Below, one piece after another: positions 36,587-45,461 of a stretch of 64,000 nt of DNA (the stretch's first letter is position 1; each line of letters opens with the position of its first letter). The stretch is from Paracoccus ravus. Its GTDB lineage: Bacteria; Pseudomonadota; Alphaproteobacteria; Rhodobacterales; Rhodobacteraceae. Location of the stretch: the NCBI RefSeq assembly GCF_004522175.1, contig NZ_SDEB01000008.1, positions 89,361-153,360 on the forward strand, in the 5' to 3' direction. The notes beneath the pieces were generated by a model, which made no database searches, was not told the DNA's origin, and saw only the letters and a list, made by a program, of their open reading frames with translations. The position numbers and the translations under genes were made by a program.

Positions 36587-37993
36587 ATGTATTACAATGA
36601 AATGATCGAAGAAGGTGCCGTTCGCGCGCCCTATGCGATGTTGTCCGACTGGGTCGAAACCATGCCTGCCGAGATCCGGCAGATGAAACAGGCCGAGGCC
36701 GAGGCGCTGTTCCGCCGCATCGGGATCACCTTCGCCGTCTATGGCGAGGGGGGCGATCCGGACCGGCTGATCCCCTTCGACATGATGCCGCGGGTTTTCC
36801 TGCAAAGTGAATGGCGCCGGCTCGAACGCGGCATCAAGCAGCGCGCCCGTGCGCTGAACGCCTTTCTGCGCGACGTCTATTCGCGGGGCGAAATCGTCCG
36901 CGCGGGGCGCATCCCGGCGCGCCTCGTCTATCAGAACGAGGCCTATGAAAAGGCGGTGGTCGGCATCGTCCCGCCGCGCGGCGTTTTCTCGCATATCGTC
37001 GGCATCGACATCGTACGCACCGGGCGCGACGATTTCTTTGTCCTCGAGGACAATTGCCGAACCCCGTCCGGCGTCAGCTACATGCTGGAAAACCGCGAAA
37101 TCATGATGCGCATGTTCCCCGGGCTCTTCCGCAACAACCGCATCGAGCCGGTGGACCAATATCCCGAACTTCTGCGCCGCACGCTGGCCTCGGTCGCGCC
37201 GGCGAAATGCGAGGGCACGCCGACGGTCGTGATCCTCACGCCCGGCCATTTCAACAGCGCCTATTACGAGCACAGCTTCCTTGCGAACCTGATGGGCGTG
37301 GAACTGGTCGAGGGCAGCGACCTGTTTGTCGATGGCGGCTTTGTCTACATGCGCACGACGCAGGGGCCAAAGCGCGTGGACGTGATCTATCGCCGCATCG
37401 ACGACCCTTTCCTTGATCCGCTGTGCTTTCGCAAGGATTCCATGCTGGGCGTGCCGGGGCTGATGGATGTCTATCGCTCGGGCGGGGTGTCTATTGCCTC
37501 GGCGCCGGGAGCAGGCGTCGCCGATGACAAGGCGGTCTATACCTATGTCCCCGAAATGGTGCGCTTCTATCTGGGCGAAGAGCCGCTCTTGCAGAATGTC
37601 CATACCTGGACGCTCTGGAAGGATGACGATTACCGCTATGTCATGGAGAACCTCAAGGATCTCGTGGTCAAGGAGGTGCATGGCTCGGGCGGCTACGGCA
37701 TGCTGATCGGACCCAAGGCCAGCAAGGCCGAGATCGAGGAATTCGCCCTGCGCATCAAGGCCAATCCCGGCAATTACATCGCCCAGCCGACGCTCGCGCT
37801 TTCGACCAGCCCGACCTTTGTCGATGAGGGGATTGCGCCGCGCCATGTCGATCTGCGGCCCTATTGCCTTTGCGGCGACCGGGTCGAACTGGTGCCCGGC
37901 GGTTTGACGCGGGTGGCGCTGCGCGAGGGCTCTCTGGTGGTGAATTCCTCGCAGGGCGGCGGGGTCAAGGACACCTGGGTCTTGACGGAATAA
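36587..37993 (+). CDS. Circularly permuted ATP-grasp protein (type 2, Anbu cluster)
   Basis: A 468-residue protein of the circularly permuted ATP-grasp family (old DUF404/DUF407). It has YNEMIEEGAVRAPY near the start, QRARALNAFLRDVYS, FFVLEDNCRTPSGVSYMLENR and VVKEVHGSGGYGMLIGP, which carry the nucleotide- and metal-binding residues. ATP-grasp enzymes make amide bonds; here a peptide or amino-acid ligase role is suspected. ATG 36587 has gaggg 11 bases upstream; GTG 36569 is an alternative. First gene of a four-gene run ending with Anbu. Confidence 0.93.
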   Translation: MYYNEMIEEGAVRAPYAMLSDWVETMPAEIRQMKQAEAEALFRRIGITFAVYGEGGDPDRLIPFDMMPRVFLQSEWRRLERGIKQRARALNAFLRDVYSRGEIVRAGRIPARLVYQNEAYEKAVVGIVPPRGVFSHIVGIDIVRTGRDDFFVLEDNCRTPSGVSYMLENREIMMRMFPGLFRNNRIEPVDQYPELLRRTLASVAPAKCEGTPTVVILTPGHFNSAYYEHSFLANLMGVELVEGSDLFVDGGFVYMRTTQGPKRVDVIYRRIDDPFLDPLCFRKDSMLGVPGLMDVYRSGGVSIASAPGAGVADDKAVYTYVPEMVRFYLGEEPLLQNVHTWTLWKDDDYRYVMENLKDLVVKEVHGSGGYGMLIGPKASKAEIEEFALRIKANPGNYIAQPTLALSTSPTFVDEGIAPRHVDLRPYCLCGDRVELVPGGLTRVALREGSLVVNSSQGGGVKDTWVLTE

Positions 37994-38002
37994 GGAGGCC
38001 AC

Positions 38003-38962
38003 ATGCTCAGCCGCACCGCAGCCAACCTGTTCTGGATGGGCCGACATCTGGAGCGTGCCGAGACCGCCGCGCGCCTTCTGGATGTGGGTGCAAGGATCAC
38101 GCTCTTGCCCAACACCCCCGAGGGCTACCGCAATGAATGGGAATCGCTTTTGCGCGCGTCGGGGTCGCAACATACCTTCGCCGAGCATTACGACAGCCAG
38201 ATCAACCAGGAGAATATCGAATCCTGGCTATTCTTTGACGCCGAGAACCCCTCGTCGGTTGCCTCTTGTATCGAGCGCGCGCGCGAGGGCGGGCGGATCA
38301 TCCGCACGGCGCTGACAAGCCAAGTCTGGGATGCGCTGAATACCGCCTTTCAGGAGTTGCGGCAACTCAAGAACCGGCCCCGCAGCCAGATCGACACCGC
38401 GCTTCTGACCGATTTCACCACGCGCCACGGCGCGACCGTGCGCGGCGCGATCAATGCCAGTCAGTTGCGCAATGACGGCTGGCATTTCATCAACCTCGGT
38501 TATTCTCTGGAGCGCGCGGACGCGACCTCGCGCCTGCTTGATGTGAAATATTTCGTCCTCTTGCCCCGGATCGAATTCGTCGGATCTGGCCTCGACAATT
38601 ACCAATGGCAGGTGATCCTGCGCGCGCTTTCCGCGCATCGGGCATACCACTGGGCCTATGGTGGCGATGTCACCGCGCATAAGGTGGCGGATTTCCTGAT
38701 CTTGAACGGGGAAAGCCCGCGATCGCTTCTGACCTCGCTTTACGAGGCGGTGTGGAATCTCGACGGGCTGGCGCGGCGCTATGGCGATCAGGTGCCGTCC
38801 TCGGCCTCGGCGCAGGCCCGCCAGACGCTGGACGCCCTGATGGCGCGCGATATCGACGCGATCTTTGACGAGGGGCTGCACGAGTTCCTGACGTGGTTCA
38901 TCGGCGAGATCTCGGCCATCGCGAATGCGGTCCATGACGATTACTTCAGCGGGCGGATGTAG
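38003..38962 (+). CDS. Alpha-E domain protein (Anbu cluster)
   Basis: A 319-residue helical protein of the alpha-E family (old DUF403), with MLSRTAANLFWMGRHLERAE at the start, SLTSLYEAVWNL-like and ANAVHDDYF segments. The two family Glu/Asp-rich helical repeats are visible (about 1-30 and 165-190, LGYSLERADATSRLLDV). The activity is unknown; members nearly always sit next to a permuted ATP-grasp gene. It begins 9 bases after it with a strong aaggagg. Confidence 0.93.
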   Translation: MLSRTAANLFWMGRHLERAETAARLLDVGARITLLPNTPEGYRNEWESLLRASGSQHTFAEHYDSQINQENIESWLFFDAENPSSVASCIERAREGGRIIRTALTSQVWDALNTAFQELRQLKNRPRSQIDTALLTDFTTRHGATVRGAINASQLRNDGWHFINLGYSLERADATSRLLDVKYFVLLPRIEFVGSGLDNYQWQVILRALSAHRAYHWAYGGDVTAHKVADFLILNGESPRSLLTSLYEAVWNLDGLARRYGDQVPSSASAQARQTLDALMARDIDAIFDEGLHEFLTWFIGEISAIANAVHDDYFSGRM

Positions 38963-38971
38963 GGGGTAGGG

Positions 38972-39778
38972 ATGAAGCTGAAAATCCTTCACGAGACCAG
39001 CTACAGCTATGACACGCCCGTCGAAGCGCTGGTGCAGAGCCTGCGGTTGACTCCCTCGGCGTTTGAGGGGCAGAGGGTCGGGGAATGGGTCATTTCCGTC
39101 AGCGGCGGCCAGCGCGGCGCGGCGTTTCGCGACGGGGCGGGCGACTGGATCGAGGCTTGGACGGTGCGCGGTCCGGTCGATGTCGTCACCGTCTCGATCG
39201 CCGGGGTGATCGAGACGCGGGATACGGCGGGGGTTCTGCGCGGCCATCGCGAAAGCGTCAATCCGTTGGTCTATCTGCGCGACACACCAGCCACGGCCAG
39301 CGACGAGGCGTTGCAGACTCTGGCGGATTCCGTCGAGGGCGAGGATGCCTTGGACCTGGCCCATCGGCTTGCCGCCGCAGTCAATGAGGCAATCGAATTC
39401 GTCGAGGGCGCGACCGAGGCCTCGACCTCGGCGGCCGAGGCCCTGGAACTGGGGCAGGGGGTCTGTCAGGATCATGCCCATGCGCTGATCGCCTGCGCCC
39501 GCGCGCGCGGTCTGCCGGCACGCTATGTCTCGGGCTATCTGCATTCCACCGAGGACGGCAAGCCGCATGACGCCGCCCATGCCTGGGCCGAAATCCATGT
39601 GGGGTCGCTGGGCTGGGTCGGTTTCGACGCCGCCAATGCCTGCTGTCCCGACGAGCGATATGTCCGTCTGGGATCGGGACTTGACGCGCAGGACGCCGCG
39701 CCTGTGCGGGGCATGGCCTTCGGGATCAGTGTTGAAAGTCTTGACGTGCGTGTCCATGTCGAAGAGGTCCAGCAATAG
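38972..39778 (+). CDS. Transglutaminase-like cysteine protease (Anbu cluster)
   Basis: A 268-residue protein with an N-terminal bacterial transglutaminase-like beta domain (about 1-85) and a transglutaminase core. The catalytic triad is visible: C165 in GVCQDHAH, H203 in DAAHAWAEIHV and D219 in WVGFDAAN. Bacterial members are more often proteases or amidases than cross-linkers. It starts 9 bases after the alpha-E gene. Confidence 0.93.
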   Translation: MKLKILHETSYSYDTPVEALVQSLRLTPSAFEGQRVGEWVISVSGGQRGAAFRDGAGDWIEAWTVRGPVDVVTVSIAGVIETRDTAGVLRGHRESVNPLVYLRDTPATASDEALQTLADSVEGEDALDLAHRLAAAVNEAIEFVEGATEASTSAAEALELGQGVCQDHAHALIACARARGLPARYVSGYLHSTEDGKPHDAAHAWAEIHVGSLGWVGFDAANACCPDERYVRLGSGLDAQDAAPVRGMAFGISVESLDVRVHVEEVQQ

Positions 39779-39831
39779 CCGCAGTTGCGCGGCACCAGGT
39801 GCGGCTTGGAACGAAGCCGGGAGTGGCGGCA

Positions 39832-40557
39832 ATGACCTATTGCGTGGGTTTGAAACTGAATGCAGGGCTGGTCCTTCTGTCGGACACCCGCACCAATGCG
39901 GGGCTCGACAATATCGCGACCTATCGCAAGATGTTCTTCTTCGAGGAACCCGGCGAGCGGGTGATCGCCATCATGACCGCGGGCAGCCTTTCGGTCACCC
40001 AGACGACGCTGGGCCGGTTGCAGGAGGCGATCGACGAGCCCGATGCAGACGAGACGACTTCGATCATGCAGGCGGGCTCGATGCTGCAGGTGGCGACGAT
40101 CATCGGCGATACGCTGAACCGGACGCGGCGCGAGATCGCGGAACAGACCCGCGAACTGGACCAGCAGGCCAGCGCCAGCATGATCGTCGCGGGGCAGCGC
40201 CGGGGCGGCGAGATGCGCATGTTCCTGATCTATCCGCAGGGCAATTTCATCATGGCGACCGAGGACACGCCCTTCTTGCAGATCGGCGAGCATAAATACG
40301 GCAAGCCCATCCTCGACCGGGTGGTGACGCCCGAGACCAGCCTTGCCGATGCGCAAAAGGCGGTGCTGCTGTCGATGGATTCGACGCTGCGTTCGAATCT
40401 CTCGGTCGGGATGCCGCTGGATATGGCGGTGATCGAAAGGGGCGATCTGCGGCTCTCGCACAAGCGCCGCATCCATGAGGGAGACCCCGCCTTCATGGCC
40501 ATGTCGGCCGCTTGGTCCGCCGCGCTGCGCGACAGTTTCGGCAAGGTTTCGATCTAG
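39832..40557 (+). CDS. anbu: Anbu proteasome-type peptidase (HslV/20S beta relative)
   Basis: A 241-residue Ntn-hydrolase of the Anbu family (putative proteasome-type protease). Removal of Met exposes Thr2 of MTYCVGLKLNAGLVLLSDTRTNAG, the expected nucleophile, with the Asp/Lys-type support residues in SDTRTN and TYRKMFF. Known Anbu forms open ring-like assemblies whose physiological substrate is unsettled. It ends the cluster ATP-grasp, alpha-E, transglutaminase, Anbu, and its last 4 bases overlap the convergent mutS. Confidence 0.94.
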   Translation: MTYCVGLKLNAGLVLLSDTRTNAGLDNIATYRKMFFFEEPGERVIAIMTAGSLSVTQTTLGRLQEAIDEPDADETTSIMQAGSMLQVATIIGDTLNRTRREIAEQTRELDQQASASMIVAGQRRGGEMRMFLIYPQGNFIMATEDTPFLQIGEHKYGKPILDRVVTPETSLADAQKAVLLSMDSTLRSNLSVGMPLDMAVIERGDLRLSHKRRIHEGDPAFMAMSAAWSAALRDSFGKVSI

Positions 40558-43187
40558 GCCTGCGCGAGCATCCCGCGTAATTCATAGACCAGATCCAGCG
40601 CCTCGCGGGCGCTGATCATGTCGGGGTTCAGCGCGCGCAGGCGGTCCTCGACGATCGAGGCCTTCGGTGCCGCCACGGGCGGCGGCGGTGGCGCGGCGCG
40701 GAACAGCGGCAGATCGTCGAGCAGGGCTGCAGGCTTGCCCGCCCCCTCGCGCTCGCCGCTTTCAAGCTGGTGCAGGATTTCCTTGGCGCGCTCCACGACC
40801 GAGGGCGGCAGGCCCGCCAGCCGCGCGACCTGCACGCCATAGGACCGATCCGCCGCGCCCTTCAGGACCTCATGCAGGAAGATCACCTCGCCCTCCCATT
40901 CGCGCACCGCGACGGTGGCGTTCTCGACGCCGGGCAGGCGGGCGGAAAGCGAGGTCATCTCGTGGTAATGCGTGGCGAAAAGCGCGCGGCAGCGGTTCTT
41001 GGCGTGCAGATGCTCCATTACCGCCCATGCGATGGAAAGCCCGTCCCAAGTCGCGGTGCCGCGCCCGATCTCGTCAAGGATCACCAGCGCATGGTCGTCG
41101 GCTTGGTTCAGGATCGCGGCGGTCTCGACCATCTCGACCATGAAGGTCGAGCGGCCCCGCGCCAGATCGTCCGCCGCCCCGACGCGGCTGAACAACTGAC
41201 TGACCATGCCGATATGGGCCGCGCGCGCCGGGACAAAGGCCCCGGCCTGCGCAAGGATTGCAATGAGCGCGTTCTGGCGCAGGAAGGTCGACTTGCCGGC
41301 CATGTTCGGGCCGGTCAGCAGCCAGATCGCGGGGGTTTCCCCCTCGGTCAGGGCGCAATCATTGGCGACGAAACTCTCGCCCTTGCGCTTCAACGCGCGT
41401 TCGACGACCGGATGGCGGCCGCCCTCGATCACGAAGGCGCGGCTGGCATCGACCTGCGGCTGCACCCATCCCTCGCCCGAGGCGATATCGGCGAAAGCAG
41501 CGTTCAGGTCGACTTCGGCCAGCGCCCGCGCGGCCTGCCCGATCTGCGGGGCTAGGTCGAGGACGGCGCGGCACAGGCGGGTGAAAATCTCACGCTCGAT
41601 CTCCAAGGCGCGGTCGCGGGCGTTGAGGATCCGGGTTTCCAGTTCCGAAAGCTCCACCGTGGTAAAACGGATCTGGTTCGCGGTGGTCTGGCGATGAATG
41701 AAGCGTTCGTTCAGCGGCGCGGCCAGCATCCGCTCGGCATGGGTCGAGGTCGTCTCGATGAAATAACCCAGCACGTTATTGTGCTTGATCTTGAGGCTCG
41801 TGACCCCGGTCTCGGCGATGTAATCGGCCTGCATGCGGGCGATAACGCCACGGCCCTCGTCACGCAGGCGCCGGGTCTCGTCGAGGTCATTGTCATAGCC
41901 CGGCGCGACGAAGCCGCCATCGCGAGCCAGAAGCGGCGGTTCCGCCACCAGCGCCTCGTCGAGCAGGTCAATCAGCGTGTCATGGCCGGTCAGGTCGCGG
42001 GCGGCGTCGGCAAGGATGCGGATCTCGTCATCGCCGAGCATCGCGGCAATGCTGCCGCCTTGCGTCAGGCCCGCGCGGATCGCCGCGAGATCGCGCGGCC
42101 CGCCGCGTTCCAGCGCCAGCCGAGACAGAGCGCGGTCCATGTCGGGGGCGCGCGCGAGCGCCTCGCGCAGATCGGCGGTCAGTCGCGGGTCATCAACCAG
42201 CGAAGCCACCGCGGCTTGTCGCGCATGGATCAGGTCCAGATCGCGCGAGGGGGCGCTGATCCGGCGTTCCAGAAGCCGCGCGCCCCCCGCCGTCACGGTG
42301 CGGTCGATGGCGGCCAGTAGGCTGCCCTCGCGCCCGCCCGAAAGCGCCTGCGTGAGTTCCAGATTGCGACGGGTTGCAGCGTCGATCTGCATCGCGCCAC
42401 CCGCCGCCTCGCGCACCGGCGGGCGCAAAAGCGGCATCCGGCCCTTTTGCGTCAGGTCGAGGTAATCCGCGATCGCCCCCATCGCGGCCAGTTCGGCGCG
42501 CGAGAAATGACCAAATCCCTCAAGCGTTTCCACGTGGAACAGCGCGCAAAGACGCCGCGTGGCCGAGGCGCTGTCGAAGCTGCCCGCAGGCAGTTCGGTC
42601 AGGGCGGTGCCCGCATCCGTGGCGATGTCATCGAGCCGCGAGCCCTCGGCGGCCAGAAGCTCGCGCGGCGCGTGGCGGGCAAGCTCGGGGGCGAGACGCG
42701 GCTCGGGGCAGGGCATGACGCGGAACTCGCCGGTCGAGATATCGACCCAGGCCAGGGCCGACTCGTCCCGGACCTGCGCGAAACTGGCAAGGAAATTGTG
42801 GCGGCGCGCCTCGAGAAGCGATTCCTCGGTCAGCGTGCCGGGGGTGACGAGGCGGACCACATCGCGGGCAACGACGGATTTCGCGCCGCGCTTGCGGGCC
42901 TCGGCGGGGTCTTCCATCTGCTCGGCGATGGCGACGCGAAAACCCTTGCGGATCAAGGTCAAAAGGTAGCTTTCGGCGGCATGGACCGGGACGCCGCACA
43001 TCGCGATGGGCTCGCCCAGATGCGTGCCGCGCTTGGTCAGGGCGATGTCCAGCGCGCTTGATGCCGCAACCGCATCCTCGAAGAACATCTCGTAGAAATC
43101 GCCCATCCGATAGAAGAGCAACGCCCCCGGATTGGCCTCGCGGATCGCGAGATACTGGGCCATCATCGGGGTAGGTTGGTCGCTCAT
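40554..43187 (-). CDS. mutS: DNA mismatch repair protein MutS
   Basis: Recognises mismatches and starts repair. At 877 residues it is a full-length MutS. The N-terminal mismatch-binding domain has the Phe-x-Glu motif in GDFYEMFFEDA, the connector/core follows, and the ATPase domain has Walker A GPNMAGKSTFLRQ, LVILDEIGRGTATWDGLSIAWAV and ATHYHEMT. The tail (about 800-877) has a Pro/Ala-rich linker and the short dimerisation helix. Convergent with anbu, with no terminator between them. Confidence 0.98.
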   Translation of the reverse strand: MSDQPTPMMAQYLAIREANPGALLFYRMGDFYEMFFEDAVAASSALDIALTKRGTHLGEPIAMCGVPVHAAESYLLTLIRKGFRVAIAEQMEDPAEARKRGAKSVVARDVVRLVTPGTLTEESLLEARRHNFLASFAQVRDESALAWVDISTGEFRVMPCPEPRLAPELARHAPRELLAAEGSRLDDIATDAGTALTELPAGSFDSASATRRLCALFHVETLEGFGHFSRAELAAMGAIADYLDLTQKGRMPLLRPPVREAAGGAMQIDAATRRNLELTQALSGGREGSLLAAIDRTVTAGGARLLERRISAPSRDLDLIHARQAAVASLVDDPRLTADLREALARAPDMDRALSRLALERGGPRDLAAIRAGLTQGGSIAAMLGDDEIRILADAARDLTGHDTLIDLLDEALVAEPPLLARDGGFVAPGYDNDLDETRRLRDEGRGVIARMQADYIAETGVTSLKIKHNNVLGYFIETTSTHAERMLAAPLNERFIHRQTTANQIRFTTVELSELETRILNARDRALEIEREIFTRLCRAVLDLAPQIGQAARALAEVDLNAAFADIASGEGWVQPQVDASRAFVIEGGRHPVVERALKRKGESFVANDCALTEGETPAIWLLTGPNMAGKSTFLRQNALIAILAQAGAFVPARAAHIGMVSQLFSRVGAADDLARGRSTFMVEMVETAAILNQADDHALVILDEIGRGTATWDGLSIAWAVMEHLHAKNRCRALFATHYHEMTSLSARLPGVENATVAVREWEGEVIFLHEVLKGAADRSYGVQVARLAGLPPSVVERAKEILHQLESGEREGAGKPAALLDDLPLFRAAPPPPPVAAPKASIVEDRLRALNPDMISAREALDLVYELRGMLAQA

Positions 43188-43334
43188 CTTCCGGCCTGTG
43201 CATTTTGGGCTAAGCCCTTCTAGGGGAACAGGCCCTCAATGCAAACCTTGTCGCGGTAAAGTTGCGGAATTCCCCGTGACACCAACCCTCGCTTCATGCA
43301 ACGTCACGCAAAAGACCAATTGACCGAGGGGCAG

Positions 43335-44174
43335 ATGAGAGCGTTGATTCTGGGCGCAGTTCTGGCGTGCTGCGTGACGGCGGCGGAGGCCGCCTGCCCG
43401 GATGTCTCGCTGATGCAGAATGCCGCGCGGGGCTGGATCGCGGGCCAGCGCTTGCCCGATCCGCTGTTGCGGCGGATGGATGACGCGCTTTGCGGCTACG
43501 ATTCCTTTCGCGGCGTGCTCGAGGCAGAGCTGGGTCCGCCGGTGGGCGTTAAGGTCGGCTTCGCCTCCGATGACGAGCGTCGCCAGTTCGATGTCGAGGG
43601 TCCGCTGGCCGGCGCGATCTTTGCCCCGATGCTGGTGCAGGATGGCGCGCGGCTTAGCCTGAAGGGCAGCCGCAACCCCCAGTTTCAGGCCGGGCTGGTG
43701 GTGACGGTCGGAGCGAATTCGATCATGCAGGCCCGCAGCCGCGAGGATGTGGCGGCGGCGCTGCGCGATGTCCGTCCCTATCTCGAATTGCCCGATTTCG
43801 CCTATGCCCGGGGCGTTTCGCCTTCGACGGTGCTGATGGCGACCTATGGCGGGATGCCCTGGCGCGGGGTGCTGGGCGGGGGCATCGCCATGTCGGATCT
43901 GCCTGACCCGGTCGCCGATCTGGAGCGAATGGCGGTCGAGTTGCGGCTGAACGGACGAATCGTGGCCGAGGCACAGGGCGGCATGCTGATGGGCCATCCG
44001 CTGGACGCGGTGCTCTGGCTGATCGAACAGCGCCGCTTCGACCTCAAGCGCGGCTCGATCATCGCGCTGGGATCTTTTGCCAGCTTCGGCCCCGCAACCG
44101 CGGGTCAGCGGATCGAGGTCGATTACAGCCTTGCGGGGAAATCCATGGATGTCCGGGTCACGCTGACGCCGTAA
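43335..44174 (+). CDS. Exported hydratase-fold protein (2-keto-4-pentenoate hydratase/FAH superfamily), probably lacking full metal site
   Basis: A 279-residue protein with a signal peptide (MRALILGAVLACCVTAAEA) followed by a hydratase/fumarylacetoacetate-hydrolase-like domain: GVKVGFAS, VEGPLAGAIFAP, LELPDF, LGGGIAMS and GSIIALGSFASFGPATAGQRI. MhpD-like enzymes are cytosolic and bind Mg2+ through a Glu-x-Glu pair plus a third Glu. By my alignment the pair is Gln116 and Gln118 here, while the third (Glu151) is kept. An exported member with altered metal ligands may have a different role. Shine-Dalgarno gagggg. Divergent from mutS. Confidence 0.8.
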   Translation: MRALILGAVLACCVTAAEAACPDVSLMQNAARGWIAGQRLPDPLLRRMDDALCGYDSFRGVLEAELGPPVGVKVGFASDDERRQFDVEGPLAGAIFAPMLVQDGARLSLKGSRNPQFQAGLVVTVGANSIMQARSREDVAAALRDVRPYLELPDFAYARGVSPSTVLMATYGGMPWRGVLGGGIAMSDLPDPVADLERMAVELRLNGRIVAEAQGGMLMGHPLDAVLWLIEQRRFDLKRGSIIALGSFASFGPATAGQRIEVDYSLAGKSMDVRVTLTP

Positions 44175-44274
44175 TGTCGTCAAAAACCGCCCTGAGCGGA
44201 AAAGAAATCGTTTTGTCTTTGGGGGTTTGTGTCGCAACACTGTCACCGGGCGTCGCTAGGTGGCACGGGATGCC

Positions 44275-44286
44275 GCCGCTAGCGGC
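44275..44286. promoter_or_regulatory. 12-bp palindrome upstream of the second ABC importer
   Basis: The perfect palindrome gccgctagcggc lies 24 bases before the start of the binding-protein gene. It could be an operator or a short RNA hairpin; no regulator is known. Confidence 0.3.
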
Positions 44287-44309
44287 ACAGTTGGAACGGA
44301 GTTTGCGAC

Positions 44310-45416
44310 ATGACGATACACTCGACCGCGACCGGACTCGCTGCCTTATTCGCGCTTGTTACGACCGGCGCGGCCTCGGCACAGGACCTTGCCGCGCTGG
44401 AGGCGGCCGCCAAGCAAGAAGGCATGCTCACCACCATCGCGCTGCCCCATGACTGGTGCGGCTACGGCGCGGTGATCGAGGGCTTCAAGAAGAAATACCC
44501 CGAAATTCAGGTCAACGAACTGAACCCCGATGCCGGTTCGGCCGATGAGCTTGAGGCCATCCGCGCCAATAAGGACAACAAGGGTCCGCAGGCCCCCGAC
44601 GTGATCGATGTCGGCCTGTCCTTTGGCCCGCAGGCCAAGGCCGAGGGCCTGATCCAGCCCTATAAGGTCGCGACTTGGGACACGATCCCGGATGATGCCA
44701 AGGATGCCGAGGGCTTTTGGTATGGCGATTATTACGGCGTCATGGCCTTTGGCGTGAATACCGACCTGATCGACAGCGCGCCGAAAAGCTGGAAGGACCT
44801 CACCAAGCCCGAATATGCCAATGCCTTCGCGCTGGCCGGTGATCCGCGCGCCTCGGCGCAGGCGATCATCTCGGTCATGGCGGCCGGCATGGCCAATGGC
44901 GGAGAGGCAGGCGAGGCTTCGGGCCAGAAGGGCATGGAACTGATGGCCGAGGTGAACAAGGCCGGCAATTTCGTCCCCGTGATCGGCAAATCCGCCACCA
45001 TCGCGCAGGGTGCGACCCCGATCGTCACCGCCTGGGATTACAACCTTTTGTCCTGGCGCGACGGGCTGAACGGCAACCCGCCGGTCGAGGTCATCATCCC
45101 CGAGGACGGCGTCGTCGCGGGCGTCTATGTGCAGGCGATCTCGGCCTATGCGCCCCACCCCAACGCGGCCAAGCTGTGGATGGAATACCTGTATTCAGAC
45201 GAAGGGCAGCTGGGCTGGCTCAAGGGCTATTGCCATCCGATCCGCTTCAACGATCTCGTCAAGGCCGGCAAGGTTCCGCAAGAGATGCTGGACGCTCTGC
45301 CCGAGGCCTCGGCCTATGAAAAGGCGGTCTTCCCGACGCTAGAACAGCAAGAGGCCAACAAGAAGGTCGTGACCGAAGGTTGGGATACGGTCGTCGGCGC
45401 GGCCGTCAAGGAATAA
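44310..45416 (+). CDS. ABC importer periplasmic binding protein (iron/polyamine/phosphonate type)
   Basis: A 368-residue secreted binding protein. Signal peptide MTIHSTATGLAALFALVTTGAASA; mature protein starts QDLAALEAAAKQEGMLTTIALP, a pattern seen in Fe3+-, spermidine/putrescine- and 2-aminoethylphosphonate-binding proteins. GVMAFGVNTDLID, LTKPEYANAFAL and NAAKLWMEYLYSDEGQ are conserved in this class. The substrate cannot be fixed by sight. First of four genes for a complete importer. Confidence 0.9.
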   Translation: MTIHSTATGLAALFALVTTGAASAQDLAALEAAAKQEGMLTTIALPHDWCGYGAVIEGFKKKYPEIQVNELNPDAGSADELEAIRANKDNKGPQAPDVIDVGLSFGPQAKAEGLIQPYKVATWDTIPDDAKDAEGFWYGDYYGVMAFGVNTDLIDSAPKSWKDLTKPEYANAFALAGDPRASAQAIISVMAAGMANGGEAGEASGQKGMELMAEVNKAGNFVPVIGKSATIAQGATPIVTAWDYNLLSWRDGLNGNPPVEVIIPEDGVVAGVYVQAISAYAPHPNAAKLWMEYLYSDEGQLGWLKGYCHPIRFNDLVKAGKVPQEMLDALPEASAYEKAVFPTLEQQEANKKVVTEGWDTVVGAAVKE

Positions 45417-45423
45417 GGCAGGC

Positions 45424-45447
45424 CAGCCCCGCCTTCGGGCGGGGCTG
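45424..45447 (+). promoter_or_regulatory. UUCG-capped hairpin after the binding-protein gene
   Basis: A 10-bp stem (45424-45433 with 45438-45447) closed by a cUUCGg tetraloop, a very stable RNA hairpin, sits 7 bases after the stop codon and just before the permease gene. It probably protects the binding-protein mRNA or partly ends transcription. Confidence 0.6.
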
Positions 45448-45461
45448 CTTCGGGGACCGTG

